Notes under the pieces: generated by a model
What the model saw: only the letters and a program-made list of their open reading frames with translations
What the model was told of the DNA's origin: nothing
Databases searched by the model: none
In this document: piece after piece, positions 43,002 to 51,366 of the stretch
Position numbering within the stretch: the first letter of the stretch is position 1
Layout: every line of letters starts with the position of its first letter
Source: Labilithrix sp.
GTDB taxonomy: Bacteria > Myxococcota_A > Polyangia > Polyangiales > Polyangiaceae
Reading direction: 5' to 3'
DNA: 64,000 bases
NCBI GenBank assembly: GCA_019637175.1
Contig: JAHBWD010000013.1
Location: 109,703 to 173,702 of the forward strand
Position numbers and translations under genes: made by a program

Positions 43002-45389
43002 ATGACGCTAGCCTGGAGCTCCCCTTACCGCATGCCCGCTGACATTCCCGCAGAGCCGTACGGCGGCGCAGAGATCGTCGCGCCCGACGGACGCTCGCTC
43101 CCCTTCGCCGGCGCGAAGCTCCGGATCGAAGCCGGCGGGGGCCTGGCGCGGATCGTCCTCGAGCAGACGTTCGAGAACCCGTTCGCCGAGGCGCTGCGTG
43201 TCACGTACAAGCTGCCGCTCCCGGTGGACGGCGCCGTCAGCGCGTACGCGTTCCGCGTCGGCCAGCGGACGATCCGAGGAACGATCGATCGCAAGGAGGC
43301 GGCGCGCGCGCGCTTCGAGGAGGCGATCGCCGAGGGGCGCACCGCGGCGCTCCTCGAGCAGCAGAAGGCCGACATCTTCGAGCAGGAGATCGGCAACATC
43401 CCTCCGCGCCAGTCGATCACCTGCGAGATCACGATCGACCTGCGCCTCGCCTGGCGGACCGAGGGGGAGTGGGAGCTCCGCTTCCCGACCGTGATCGGCA
43501 CGCGCTACATCGGCGCGAACGTCACGCCCGAAGACACGCGCGCGTCGAAGATCCAGGTCGCCGACGGCGGCGTGCGCGCGCGCATGAAGCTCGCGATGAC
43601 GATCGACGACGCGATCACGCCGGGCCGTCAGCCCGAGTCGCCGTCACACCAGCTCCGCGCGCGGCAAGACGGCTCGATCGAGCTGCTCGACGAAGACGGC
43701 GCGCGCCTCGACCGCGACATCGTCGTTCGCTGGTCGGTCGCGCAGCAGGACGTCGGGCTCGCGCTCCAGGTGGCGCGCCCCGCCGCGACGCTGCCGCACG
43801 CGCGCCACGCCTACGGCCTGCTCTCGATCGTGCCGCCGGCGCCGGACGCGCGCTGGGCGGCCGTCCCGCGCGATCTCATCGTCCTGCTCGACACGAGCGG
43901 CTCGATGGAGGGGCCGCCTCTCGAGCAGGCCAAGCGCGTCGTCGCCTCGCTCATCGACTCGCTGACGGAGAAGGATCGCCTCGAGGTCGTCGAGTTCTCG
44001 ATGCGGCCGAACCGCTACACGAACGGTCCCGTCGCCGGGACGAAGCGTGAGAAGGAGAAGGCGGTCCACTGGGTCATGTCGCGCCGCGCGAACGGCGGGA
44101 CCGAGATGCAGGCGGCGATCGTCGAAGCGCTCCGCGGGCTCCGCCCCGGCGCGCAGCGGCAGGTGGTGCTCGTCACCGACGGCTACGTCGGCGGCGAGCA
44201 CGAGATCGTGATGCACCTGCACGAGAGCCTGCCCGATTCGTGCAGATTGCACGTGGTCGGCGTCGGCTCGGGCGTCAACCGCGCGCTCGCGTCGTCGCTC
44301 GCGCGCGCGGGGCGCGGCGCGGAGCTCCTCGTCGGGCTCGACGAAGACGCCGAGCGCCTCGCCAAGAGCCTCGTCGACAAGACGCGCGCGCCGATCCTCA
44401 CCGATCTCACGATCGGCGGCGACGCGCTCGTCGAGCACGCGCCGGAGCACGTGCCCGACGTGTTCGCGGGAGCGCCGGTCGTCGCCGCGCTGAAGCTGCG
44501 ACCGAGCGGCGGCGAGATCGTGGTCCGGGGGAAGCTCGCGCGGGGGACGTGGGAGCAGCGGATCGCCGTCGCGCCCTGCGATCCGGGGCAGGGAAGCGGC
44601 GCCGTCGTCGCGCTCTACGGGCGCGAGCGCGTCGCCGATCTCGAGATGTGCTGGACGATCGGGCGTGACGTGCAGTCGATCGATCGAGAGATCGAGAGCG
44701 TCGGTCTCGTCTTCCAGATCGCGACGCGGCGAACGTCGTGGGTCGCGATCGACGAAGATCGGACCGTCGATCCGGGCCTGGGGTCGCGTCACGAGGAGAT
44801 CCCCCAGGAGATCCCCTACGGCACGAGCCTCTCGAGCATGATGAGCCTCGCGATGCCGATGATGCCGATGATGGCGATGGCGGAGGCCGAAGAAGGGAGC
44901 GTCCGGACGCTCGCGGGCTCGGTCGACGCGCTCGTCTCGCTGGCGGCGCCTTCGGTGATGAGGCACCGCGCGCCGGAGGTGGATGCCGACGACGAGCCGA
45001 CGGCGGTCGGCGCGCGCGCCGAGATCGGCAATCGCCCGCACGATCTCTACGAGGCGCTCCCGAGCCTCGATCTCGCGTCGCCGGCCGAGCGCGAGGCCGA
45101 AGACACCGCGCAGATGCAGGCGCCCGTCGCGCTGCCTTCGCCGGCTCGAGGCGCGGCGCCTCCTCTCGCAGGAGGAGGCGGCTTCGGGGCGCCTCCGCCC
45201 GCGCCGCTCGCGGGGCAGGCCGCGCCTCCGCCGCAGTCGAGCGCGCGCTTCGAGCCGATCCCCTACGATCCGCGCGCGCTCATGGCGCCGAAGAAGCGGC
45301 GCGGCTGGCTCGTCGTCCTCCTCGTGCTCCTCGCTCTGTTCGCGATCGGCGTCGCCGTCGCGCTCGCCTGGATGTTCCTCTCCCGCTGA
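43002..45389 (+). CDS. VIT and VWA domain protein with C-terminal membrane anchor
   Basis: This is a 795-aa protein. The ATG at 43002 has AAAGG upstream. A VIT domain (about 20-140; LEQTFENPFAEALRVTYKLP, ALLEQQKADIFEQEIGNI) is joined to a VWA domain (about 285-460). The VWA has the MIDAS motif DTSGSM at about 296 and TDGYVGG later for divalent metal and ligand binding. After an Ala/Pro-rich stretch, residues about 770-795 form a single membrane helix. VIT-VWA proteins usually engage in protein-protein interaction at the surface. The next two genes encode a sigma factor and a small coupled protein, so it may take part in signalling. Confidence 0.9.
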   Translation: MTLAWSSPYRMPADIPAEPYGGAEIVAPDGRSLPFAGAKLRIEAGGGLARIVLEQTFENPFAEALRVTYKLPLPVDGAVSAYAFRVGQRTIRGTIDRKEAARARFEEAIAEGRTAALLEQQKADIFEQEIGNIPPRQSITCEITIDLRLAWRTEGEWELRFPTVIGTRYIGANVTPEDTRASKIQVADGGVRARMKLAMTIDDAITPGRQPESPSHQLRARQDGSIELLDEDGARLDRDIVVRWSVAQQDVGLALQVARPAATLPHARHAYGLLSIVPPAPDARWAAVPRDLIVLLDTSGSMEGPPLEQAKRVVASLIDSLTEKDRLEVVEFSMRPNRYTNGPVAGTKREKEKAVHWVMSRRANGGTEMQAAIVEALRGLRPGAQRQVVLVTDGYVGGEHEIVMHLHESLPDSCRLHVVGVGSGVNRALASSLARAGRGAELLVGLDEDAERLAKSLVDKTRAPILTDLTIGGDALVEHAPEHVPDVFAGAPVVAALKLRPSGGEIVVRGKLARGTWEQRIAVAPCDPGQGSGAVVALYGRERVADLEMCWTIGRDVQSIDREIESVGLVFQIATRRTSWVAIDEDRTVDPGLGSRHEEIPQEIPYGTSLSSMMSLAMPMMPMMAMAEAEEGSVRTLAGSVDALVSLAAPSVMRHRAPEVDADDEPTAVGARAEIGNRPHDLYEALPSLDLASPAEREAEDTAQMQAPVALPSPARGAAPPLAGGGGFGAPPPAPLAGQAAPPPQSSARFEPIPYDPRALMAPKKRRGWLVVLLVLLALFAIGVAVALAWMFLSR

Positions 45390-45391
45390 CC

Positions 45392-45958
45392 ATGGACCTC
45401 GACGTCTTCCTCCCCGCCATCCTCACCGGCGACACCCGGGCCTTCGGGCGCTGGATGGCGGGGGCGGAGGGCGCGATCCGCGACAGCCTCCGCTCGTTCG
45501 CCGCGGTCATCGACGTCGAGGCCGTTCTGCAAGAGGCGCTCCTTCGCGTGTGGCAGGTCGCGCCGCGCTTCGTCGCCGACGGTCGGCCCAACGGCCTGCT
45601 CCGGCTCGGGATCCGCATCGCCAGGAACCTCGCCATCAGCGAGGTGCGGCGCACCAAGGCGCGGCCCGCGCCCGAGGAAGATCTCGAGCGCGCGCTCGCG
45701 ATGGCCGAGAGCTCGCCCGCGGAGCCCGATCCGATCCTCCGCGAGACGATCGCGCGCTGCCAGCAAGATCTCCCGGACAAACCGCGTCAGGCGCTCGACG
45801 CGCGACTCGCCTTCGAAGGCACCAAGGGCGACGACGATCTCGCGGCGATGCTCGGCATGCGCCTCAACACGTTCCTCCAGAACTTCACGCGCGCGCGGCG
45901 GATGCTCGCGGAGTGCCTGAAGAGGCACGGCGTCTCGATCGAGGAGCTCGGCGCATGA
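45392..45958 (+). CDS. ECF-like RNA polymerase sigma factor
   Basis: This 188-aa protein has a sigma region 2-like domain (about 10-85; IDVEAVLQEALLRVWQVAPR, IARNLAISEVRRTKARP). It has a C-terminal region 4-like helix-turn-helix (PDKPRQALDARLAFEG, DDDLAAMLGMRLNTFLQNFT). The start is two bases after the stop of the VIT-VWA gene. It overlaps the small gene at its 3' end. Sequence divergence from well-known ECF groups is visible, so the target promoter cannot be told. No membrane anti-sigma factor is encoded nearby, which makes the VIT-VWA protein or the 76-aa protein candidates. Confidence 0.82.
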   Translation: MDLDVFLPAILTGDTRAFGRWMAGAEGAIRDSLRSFAAVIDVEAVLQEALLRVWQVAPRFVADGRPNGLLRLGIRIARNLAISEVRRTKARPAPEEDLERALAMAESSPAEPDPILRETIARCQQDLPDKPRQALDARLAFEGTKGDDDLAAMLGMRLNTFLQNFTRARRMLAECLKRHGVSIEELGA

Positions 45959-46185
45959 TCCCCGAAGAAGAGATCCTCGTCGAGCAGGTCGCGGGCGCGC
46001 ATCGCCCGCCGGTGCGCGACGAGCTCCGTTACCACCCGGCGTGGCACGATCTCGACGACGCCGGCCGCCTGCGCGCGTTCGAGCTCGCGCGCGCGCTCCG
46101 CAAGGCCGAGGCCGCGCTCGATCCCGAGGGCCTCTCGACGACTGCCCACGCCGTCCTCGCGCGCATCCACGCGTCGCGCGGCTGA
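45955..46185 (+). CDS. Small acidic protein coupled to the sigma factor gene
   Basis: This 76-aa protein starts MIPEEEILVEQVAGAHRPPV and is helical in character (RLRAFELARALRKAEAALDP, TAHAVLARIHASRG). Its ATG overlaps the sigma factor TGA as ATGA. There is no membrane segment and no Cys, so it is not a ZAS-type anti-sigma. The coupling suggests equal amounts of the two proteins. It ends one base before the convergent lipoprotein stop. Confidence 0.75.
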   Translation: MIPEEEILVEQVAGAHRPPVRDELRYHPAWHDLDDAGRLRAFELARALRKAEAALDPEGLSTTAHAVLARIHASRG

Positions 46186-46186
46186 T

Positions 46187-46687
46187 CTACGGCTTGCCGA
46201 GGCAGTCGGATTGACCGACGCACGCGTCGAACGCGACGCACTGGGGATCGGCCGTGCACGTCGCCTTGATCGTCGAGCCGCAGGCCGAGCTCTTGTCTTG
46301 CACGCAGGCCTGACAACTGGCGTCGGCGTTCTTCGGCGCGTCGGGATCGCAGAGCGTCGTCTCGCACTCGCGCGCGCAGTTGGCCGGGGCGCACATGCAG
46401 TCGATGAGGGCGACGAAGTAGATCGCAGCGCCGTCTTCGTGCTTGGTCGTGCAGCACGTCACGCACGCGGCCTGGTTCGCCTCGCCGCTGCACGCTCCGG
46501 GCGCCGGCTCCTTCGTGCCCGCGTCTTTCGCCGGCGGCGGATCGCCCGCGTCGGGACCCGGCGCTTCGGGCGCGGCCTCGGGCGACGTCGGGCTCGTGTC
46601 CGTCGACGGGACGTCGCCTTTCGACGCCGAGCACGCGAGGGCTGCGGAGACGAGGGCGAAGGCGATCGTGCGGCGCGCGGCGTTCAT
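46187..46687 (-). CDS. Cys-rich lipoprotein
   Basis: This 166-aa protein has a signal peptide with lipobox LAC (Cys19), then a Pro/Asp/Glu linker (TSPEAAPEAPGPDAGDPPPA). A C-terminal domain has more than a dozen Cys (CSGEANQAACVTCC, CMCAPANCARECETTLC, CQACVQDKSSACGS, CTADPQCVAFDACVGQSDC). The spaced CxxC/CxxxC pattern is like other small disulfide proteins in this window. No family is recognised. It faces the sigma operon, with stops one base apart. Confidence 0.8.
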   Translation of the reverse strand: MNAARRTIAFALVSAALACSASKGDVPSTDTSPTSPEAAPEAPGPDAGDPPPAKDAGTKEPAPGACSGEANQAACVTCCTTKHEDGAAIYFVALIDCMCAPANCARECETTLCDPDAPKNADASCQACVQDKSSACGSTIKATCTADPQCVAFDACVGQSDCLGKP

Positions 46688-46795
46688 GGGTCGAGCGGGC
46701 TATGGCCGCGATCGTCGAGCGACGCAAGCGCGCGCGCGTCTCATCTCGCGTCTCATCGACGAGGCCGAGGGCTCGTGTACGCTGCAACCGCGTCC

Positions 46796-48466
46796 ATGCG
46801 CTCTTCACCCCTCATTCCGACCGCCGCGGTCCTCGCCCTCGGCCTCTCGCTGCTGTCTCCGACCCGCGCCGGCGCGCAGCCGCTCGCGCGTCCCGTCGAG
46901 GCGATCGCGGTGCCGCCGGTTCAGGGTACGGTCGGCGACGCCGAGGGCGCGCGCCTGACCGCGTCGGTGCGCGCGCAGGTGGAGGCCGCGGGCTTCACGT
47001 CGCTCTCCGTGCAGCACCCCGAGCTCACCGGAGACGCGCTGCTGGAGACCGTCGTCGTGACCGACGCGCAGGGCTGTTACGTGCGCACCACGCTGCGCAT
47101 GCGGCGCGGCGTCTCGCAGAACGGGAGCGCGACGTGCGACACCGAGAGCGGCGCGACGACGACCGAGCAGGTTCGCGCCGCGGTCTCGCGCGCCGTCGCC
47201 GACTCCCTGGCGACGCTGCCCGGCGCGGGCGAGATCCCGCCACCGCCTCCTCCTCCTCCTCCTCCTCCGGAGACGAGCACGCCCGTCGCCGCGCCCGACG
47301 AGACGCCGCCGGCTCCGCCGCCTCCTCCGCCCGGCGACGCGTACGTCTTCGAGGTCGGCGTCAACCTCCGGACGGCCGCCTTCTTCGGGCTCGGCCACAT
47401 GGTCATCAACAAGGACAAGACCGATCGCTTCCACGGCGTGTTCATGCTCACCGTCGTGAGCAACGACAGCGGCAGGTTCAGCGGCGTCCTCCAGTTTGCG
47501 TTCGGCGAGAACGAAGCGAAGGAGGTCTACGCGCCGTTCGCCGTCGGCCTCCTCACGAACCGAGCCAAGGCACGCTTCTCCGGCATCGCGCAGGCCGGTC
47601 TCCGCTTGAGCGAGGCGCGGACGTTCACGGGCGTCGCCCAGATCACGCCGGGCATGAACGAAGCGAACGAGTTCGCCGGCGTCGCGCAGATCGGCGCGCT
47701 CAACCTCGCGAAGCGCTTCGCCGGGGTCGGCCAGATCGGGATCGGCAACGCGTCGCGCAGCTTCGCCGGCGCGGCGCAGCTCGGCCTCGCCAACTACCAG
47801 AAGGGCGAGCACGTCTCCGGCGCGCAGATCGCGCTGGTGAACCTCGACGAGCGATCCCACGTGAGCACGATCGTCCAGGCCGCCGCGGCGAACTTCGTGC
47901 AAGAGGAGACCCGCGGCGGCGCGCGCGTCGCCGCCGCCAACCTCTTCGGCGCCTTCCGCGGCGGCGTCGAGGTGGGCGTCGTGAACTTCGACGGCGCGAG
48001 CAACCTCGCCGACTTCTTCGAGGTCCAGGGGCGCGCCGATCACCAGCCCCCGTCGTTCGAGGGGGGCGCGCAGATCGGCGCGTGGAACGCGACGTTCGGG
48101 CGCTTCGAGGGCGGCGCGCAGATCGGCGGCTTCAACCTCGACAAGGCGACGTTCTCCGGCGGCCTTCAGGTCGCGGCGCTCGCGAACCTCGACGAGGCGA
48201 GCTTCGGCGGCGCGCTCCAGATCGCGCCGCTCAACATCGTTTACGATCGCTTCGCGGGGATGGCGCAGATCGGCGCCGCGAGCTTCGCCGAGACGGTGCA
48301 CGGCGCGCAGATCGGCGGCTTCAACAACGCGGGCGACGTCCGCGGCGTGCAGATCGGCGTCGTCAATCGCGCGCGCGATCTGCGCGGGCTCCAGCTCGGG
48401 CTCGTGAACATCGTGAGCGAGCGAAGCGGTCTGCCCGTCACGCTCGGGGTCAACCTCGGGTTCTGA
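46796..48466 (+). CDS. LA_2272-like surface repeat protein
   Basis: This 556-aa exported protein has signal peptide MRSSPLIPTAAVLALGLSLL, then about 130 residues of mixed fold, a Pro run (about 150-162) and another near 175. From about 185 to the end, short repeats of about 20-21 residues recur: GVAQIGALNLAKRFAGVGQI, FEGGAQIGGFNLDKATFSGG, GAQIGGFNNAGDVRGVQIG. Each has the shape GxAQIGxxNxxxxFxG. This is the LA_2272-type repeat known from leptospiral and other surface proteins and probably forms a beta-solenoid. A passenger or adhesin-like role is possible. Confidence 0.82.
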   Translation: MRSSPLIPTAAVLALGLSLLSPTRAGAQPLARPVEAIAVPPVQGTVGDAEGARLTASVRAQVEAAGFTSLSVQHPELTGDALLETVVVTDAQGCYVRTTLRMRRGVSQNGSATCDTESGATTTEQVRAAVSRAVADSLATLPGAGEIPPPPPPPPPPPETSTPVAAPDETPPAPPPPPPGDAYVFEVGVNLRTAAFFGLGHMVINKDKTDRFHGVFMLTVVSNDSGRFSGVLQFAFGENEAKEVYAPFAVGLLTNRAKARFSGIAQAGLRLSEARTFTGVAQITPGMNEANEFAGVAQIGALNLAKRFAGVGQIGIGNASRSFAGAAQLGLANYQKGEHVSGAQIALVNLDERSHVSTIVQAAAANFVQEETRGGARVAAANLFGAFRGGVEVGVVNFDGASNLADFFEVQGRADHQPPSFEGGAQIGAWNATFGRFEGGAQIGGFNLDKATFSGGLQVAALANLDEASFGGALQIAPLNIVYDRFAGMAQIGAASFAETVHGAQIGGFNNAGDVRGVQIGVVNRARDLRGLQLGLVNIVSERSGLPVTLGVNLGF

Positions 48467-48475
48467 TCCAGCCGT

Positions 48476-48829
48476 TCACTTCGCCGGCGCGCAGTCCCAG
48501 CTCACGTCGTCGATCTTCCAGCCGTCCTTGCACGTCGCCGCGGAGCCGAAGGTCTCGTGCGAAGCCTCCGGCGCCACCACGAAGCGAGACTCTTGGCGGG
48601 CTCTGCTGGTCGTCTTGCCCGACGCGTTCTCGCACGAGAGCGTCCACGTGAGCGCGCAGGTGAGGCGCCTGTCGCAGTCGTTCTTCACGTCGAACGCGAG
48701 CCCTGGACCGCGCTCCGTCGTGTGGATCCTCACGCATCGGTCGGCCGAGTCGGCCGCCTGCGCGGGAGCGATGATCGTCACGAGGGAGGTAGCGAGAGCG
48801 ACGACGAAGAGCGAAGCCGGTGCGCGCAT
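48476..48829 (-). CDS. Small secreted protein with conserved Cys
   Basis: This is a 117-aa exported protein with signal peptide MRAPASLFVVALATSLVTII ending in AQA. The mature part has RCVRIHTTERGPGLAFDVKN, DCDRRLTCALTWTLSCEN, and a C-terminal ATCKDGWKIDDVSWDC. The six Cys could form three disulfides. It resembles no family I can name. It is convergent with the LA_2272-like gene, with 9 bases between the stops. Confidence 0.75.
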   Translation of the reverse strand: MRAPASLFVVALATSLVTIIAPAQAADSADRCVRIHTTERGPGLAFDVKNDCDRRLTCALTWTLSCENASGKTTSRARQESRFVVAPEASHETFGSAATCKDGWKIDDVSWDCAPAK

Positions 48830-48881
48830 GGCAGGACCGACATCGACCCTCGCCCGAAAGTTCCCGCGCCCGAAGCGACCT

Positions 48882-49400
48882 CTACTCTTCGGCGAAGCAA
48901 GGCTTCCAGGGCCTCGGCAAGAAGACGCCGGTGCGCTTCTTCGTCTCGACCGAGAGCGTTTCGAACGCGGTCACGAACGCGCTCTCGTCGGCGCTTCGCG
49001 CGAGCACGCGCTCGGCGCACGCTCGGATCTCGGGCGACGGCGATCCGGCGCGGTCGACCTTGACCGCGCATGCGTCGCCGAGCGCGCTCTTTGCCCGCTT
49101 CCCGGCCTCGCGCACGTCGGCGAGCAGCGCCTCCGTCGCCGGATCGGCGAACGTGGGGATCTGCGCGACCACTTCGCCCGCGGCGACGACCGCGACGCCG
49201 CGCTCGGCTCGGTTCCAAATCGGACAGTCGCCGAAGCAGCCGCCGCCTTCCTTCGGGCGCTCTGCGCAGAGCAGCATGGCCGGCGCGTGGAGCGACTGCG
49301 CGAGCTGCTCGTGCTGGCGGCGACGCTCCACGTTGCAAGCCCCGAGCGAGACGGCGCACACGAACGAGAAGAGGAGTGCCAGCGCGCGCGTCGAGCTCAT
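48882..49400 (-). CDS. Lipoprotein with conserved Cys, function unknown
   Basis: This 172-aa lipoprotein has a lipobox SLGAC (Cys22). The mature part holds LHAPAMLLCAERPKEGGGCF, GDCPIWNRAERG, DACAVKV and CAERVLARS, ending with PWKPCFAEE. The segment GGGCFGDCPIW near residue 55 resembles a motif in small lipoproteins of myxobacteria that start with a Cys pair after a short helix. No catalytic motif is seen. The 179 bases to the next gene hold nothing clear. Confidence 0.75.
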   Translation of the reverse strand: MSSTRALALLFSFVCAVSLGACNVERRRQHEQLAQSLHAPAMLLCAERPKEGGGCFGDCPIWNRAERGVAVVAAGEVVAQIPTFADPATEALLADVREAGKRAKSALGDACAVKVDRAGSPSPEIRACAERVLARSADESAFVTAFETLSVETKKRTGVFLPRPWKPCFAEE

Positions 49401-49579
49401 CGCGAGGTCCTATCAGGTTTGCGGCGGCGACGGTGCTGCGTTGCTCGATGCAACGCCCTCGCGTGAATCGTCGTGAATCGCCGGGAGCGAACCGCGTTTC
49501 GCGGTCCAAATCCTCAGGGAATCGGCGCCGCGGCGCTTGGCCCGAAAGGTGCTCGAGTCGAAGCGTGGTTTCTCGAGGT

Positions 49580-49966
49580 GTGCGTCGTACGGGCTTCGTC
49601 CTCGGCGCGGCCGCGCTCGGTCTCGGGCTGATCCTCGCCGACGAGCGCGCCGACGCCGACGGCGTCGCGCCCGTGCACGTCTCGCTCGCGGGCACGCGTC
49701 GCGTCCGCGTCCAGATCACCGAGGGCGGCACGCTCCCTTGCGACAGCGCCGACAACCGCAAGCTCTTCGACGGCTTCATGTCGCCGGGCGAGACGTTCCA
49801 CGGTCGGACGGCGGGTGAGTGCGTGTGCGTCCGCAACACGCGCCCGCCGTTCACGAACGTCGACTGGTCGACCTCGCAGCTCGCGTGCCGTCCGCGGGTG
49901 TGCCGCGGGCGCGTCTGCCGCCCGCTGCCCGATCCCACGATCCGCGCGGTGCTGTCGGGCAGCTAG
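49580..49966 (+). CDS. Small exported protein with Cys-rich C-terminus
   Basis: The protein is 128 aa from GTG 49580 (GTG 49565 is possible). The N-terminus is a signal peptide (RRTGFVLGAAALGLGLILAD). The mature part begins DGVAPVHVSLAGTRRVRVQI, has SPGETFHGRTAGECVCVRNT, and ends in SQLACRPRVCRGRVCRPLPD. A single beta-rich domain is likely. No family is recognised, and no ribosome site stands out. Confidence 0.68.
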   Translation: MRRTGFVLGAAALGLGLILADERADADGVAPVHVSLAGTRRVRVQITEGGTLPCDSADNRKLFDGFMSPGETFHGRTAGECVCVRNTRPPFTNVDWSTSQLACRPRVCRGRVCRPLPDPTIRAVLSGS

Positions 49967-49991
49967 GAAGAGAAGAGCAAGCTCGGGCGTT

Positions 49992-50912
49992 GTGGCTCGC
50001 GTGAAGGTTCCGAAGGCCGCGGCTCTGCTGGGCGTCGTGCTCGCCTTCGGGTGCAGGGCAGAGGAGGCGAACGGAGAGCCGCGAGCGAGCGCTCCGGCGC
50101 CCGCGACCGACGCGCCGCCGCCGATCGACGCGCGGCCGTCGACGCCCTCGGCCGGCCGGACCGTCGCGTCGCGCTTCGAGGTCCCGCCGGGATTTCGCCG
50201 CGTCGACGCCGAGCCGGGGAGCTTCGCCGCGTTCTCGCGGCGCCTCCCCATGAAGCCCCCAGGCGCGCCCGTCGTCGACTATCGCGGCCGGACGCTCCAC
50301 GCAGATCACGACGGCGTCGCGGGCGTCGTCGACATCGACGTCGGGACGCGCGACCTCCAGCAGTGCGCCGACGCGGTGATCCGCATGAACGCGGAGTGGA
50401 GATACGATCGCGGCGAGCGCGACGTCACGTATCGCGCGGCGTCGGGGACGACGCTCTCGTATCGCGCGTGGCTCGCGGGCGATCGCGCCGTGCTCGCCTC
50501 GGGCGCGCTCTCGCCTCGGCGCGCGGCTTCACCGCGCGCCGACTCGCACGCGGCCTATCGCGAGTGGCTCGACGAGGTCTTCACCTGGGCGAACACGGCG
50601 TCGCTCGAGCGCGACGGCGTTCGCGTCGCGCTGGCGCGCGTCGCGCCCGGAGACTTCTTCGTGGAGAAGGGCGTCCCGATCGGACACGCCGTGCTCGTGC
50701 TCGACGTCGCCAAGGACGCGTCGGGCAAGACGGCGCTCCTGCTCGGACAGAGCTTCATGCCGGCGCAGAGCTTCCACGTGCTCCGGCCCTCGCGGCGCGC
50801 GGCGTGGTTCGTGGTCGACGAGACCACGACGGAGGTGGCGACCCCGTTCTGGACGCCCTTCGCCGTCGGGTCGCTCCGCCGCCTGCCTGCGCCCGCGCAC
50901 CGCTCACCTTGA
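49992..50912 (+). CDS. DUF4846-like lipoprotein
   Basis: The protein is about 306 aa from GTG 49992, or GTG 50001, which gives the tidier lipoprotein signal (KVPKAAALLGVVLAFGC). After an Ala/Pro linker the domain has FEVPPGFRRVDAEPGSFAAF, LPMKPPGAPVVDYRG, VVDIDVGTRDLQQCADAVIR and MNAEWRY, then LSYRAWL. The late VLDVAKDASGKTALLLGQSF and PAQSFHVLRP segments are also typical of DUF4846. That family has no known activity. It is one of several exported proteins in a plus-strand run. Confidence 0.8.
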   Translation: MARVKVPKAAALLGVVLAFGCRAEEANGEPRASAPAPATDAPPPIDARPSTPSAGRTVASRFEVPPGFRRVDAEPGSFAAFSRRLPMKPPGAPVVDYRGRTLHADHDGVAGVVDIDVGTRDLQQCADAVIRMNAEWRYDRGERDVTYRAASGTTLSYRAWLAGDRAVLASGALSPRRAASPRADSHAAYREWLDEVFTWANTASLERDGVRVALARVAPGDFFVEKGVPIGHAVLVLDVAKDASGKTALLLGQSFMPAQSFHVLRPSRRAAWFVVDETTTEVATPFWTPFAVGSLRRLPAPAHRSP

Positions 50913-50943
50913 AAGCGCGCCGCGGTCGTGGAAGTTTGTCGGG

Positions 50944-51363
50944 GTGAGCTTCTTCTCTCGACGAGTCCTTCCTTCGGCCCTCACCCTCACCGCGCTCGTC
51001 GTCGCGACCGCGTGCAAAGACGCCAGCGACGCCAACGGCGTCAACGACGTCCGCGCCGCGTGCGAGATCCGCGTGAAGTGGAAGCGCCTCGGCACGAGCG
51101 ACTGCATCTCCTGCATCTCGTCGGCGCCGAGCGTCCCGTGCGAGTGCCCCGCGTTCAAGGACTTCGCCGGAAAGTGCGAAGAGCAGGGCAACGCGCGCAT
51201 CCGCGAGGCCTCGTGCAACGACGCCATCGAGCAGTGCGTCAACGACTGCAAGACCGACTGCGCCTGCGTCGAAGGGTGCTACGCGCAGTCCGAAGCGTGC
51301 AAGCGGGTCACCGCCGCGCGTGACGGATGCGTCGCCGACGTGTGCGCCTCGCAGTGCGATTGA
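50944..51363 (+). CDS. Small Cys-rich lipoprotein before the transhydrogenase gene
   Basis: This 139-aa lipoprotein begins MSFFSRRVLPSALTLTALVV with a lipobox ATAC. The mature protein has a long Cys-rich stretch: CISCISSAPSVPCECPAF, CEEQ, SCNDAIEQCVNDCKTDCACV, EGCYAQSEACKRV, CVADVCASQC. The dense CxxC/CxxxC pattern suggests a small disulfide-knit domain. It ends three bases before the next gene, so it may be cotranscribed with the transhydrogenase, although the functions look unrelated. Confidence 0.8.
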   Translation: MSFFSRRVLPSALTLTALVVATACKDASDANGVNDVRAACEIRVKWKRLGTSDCISCISSAPSVPCECPAFKDFAGKCEEQGNARIREASCNDAIEQCVNDCKTDCACVEGCYAQSEACKRVTAARDGCVADVCASQCD

Positions 51364-51366
51364 GCC

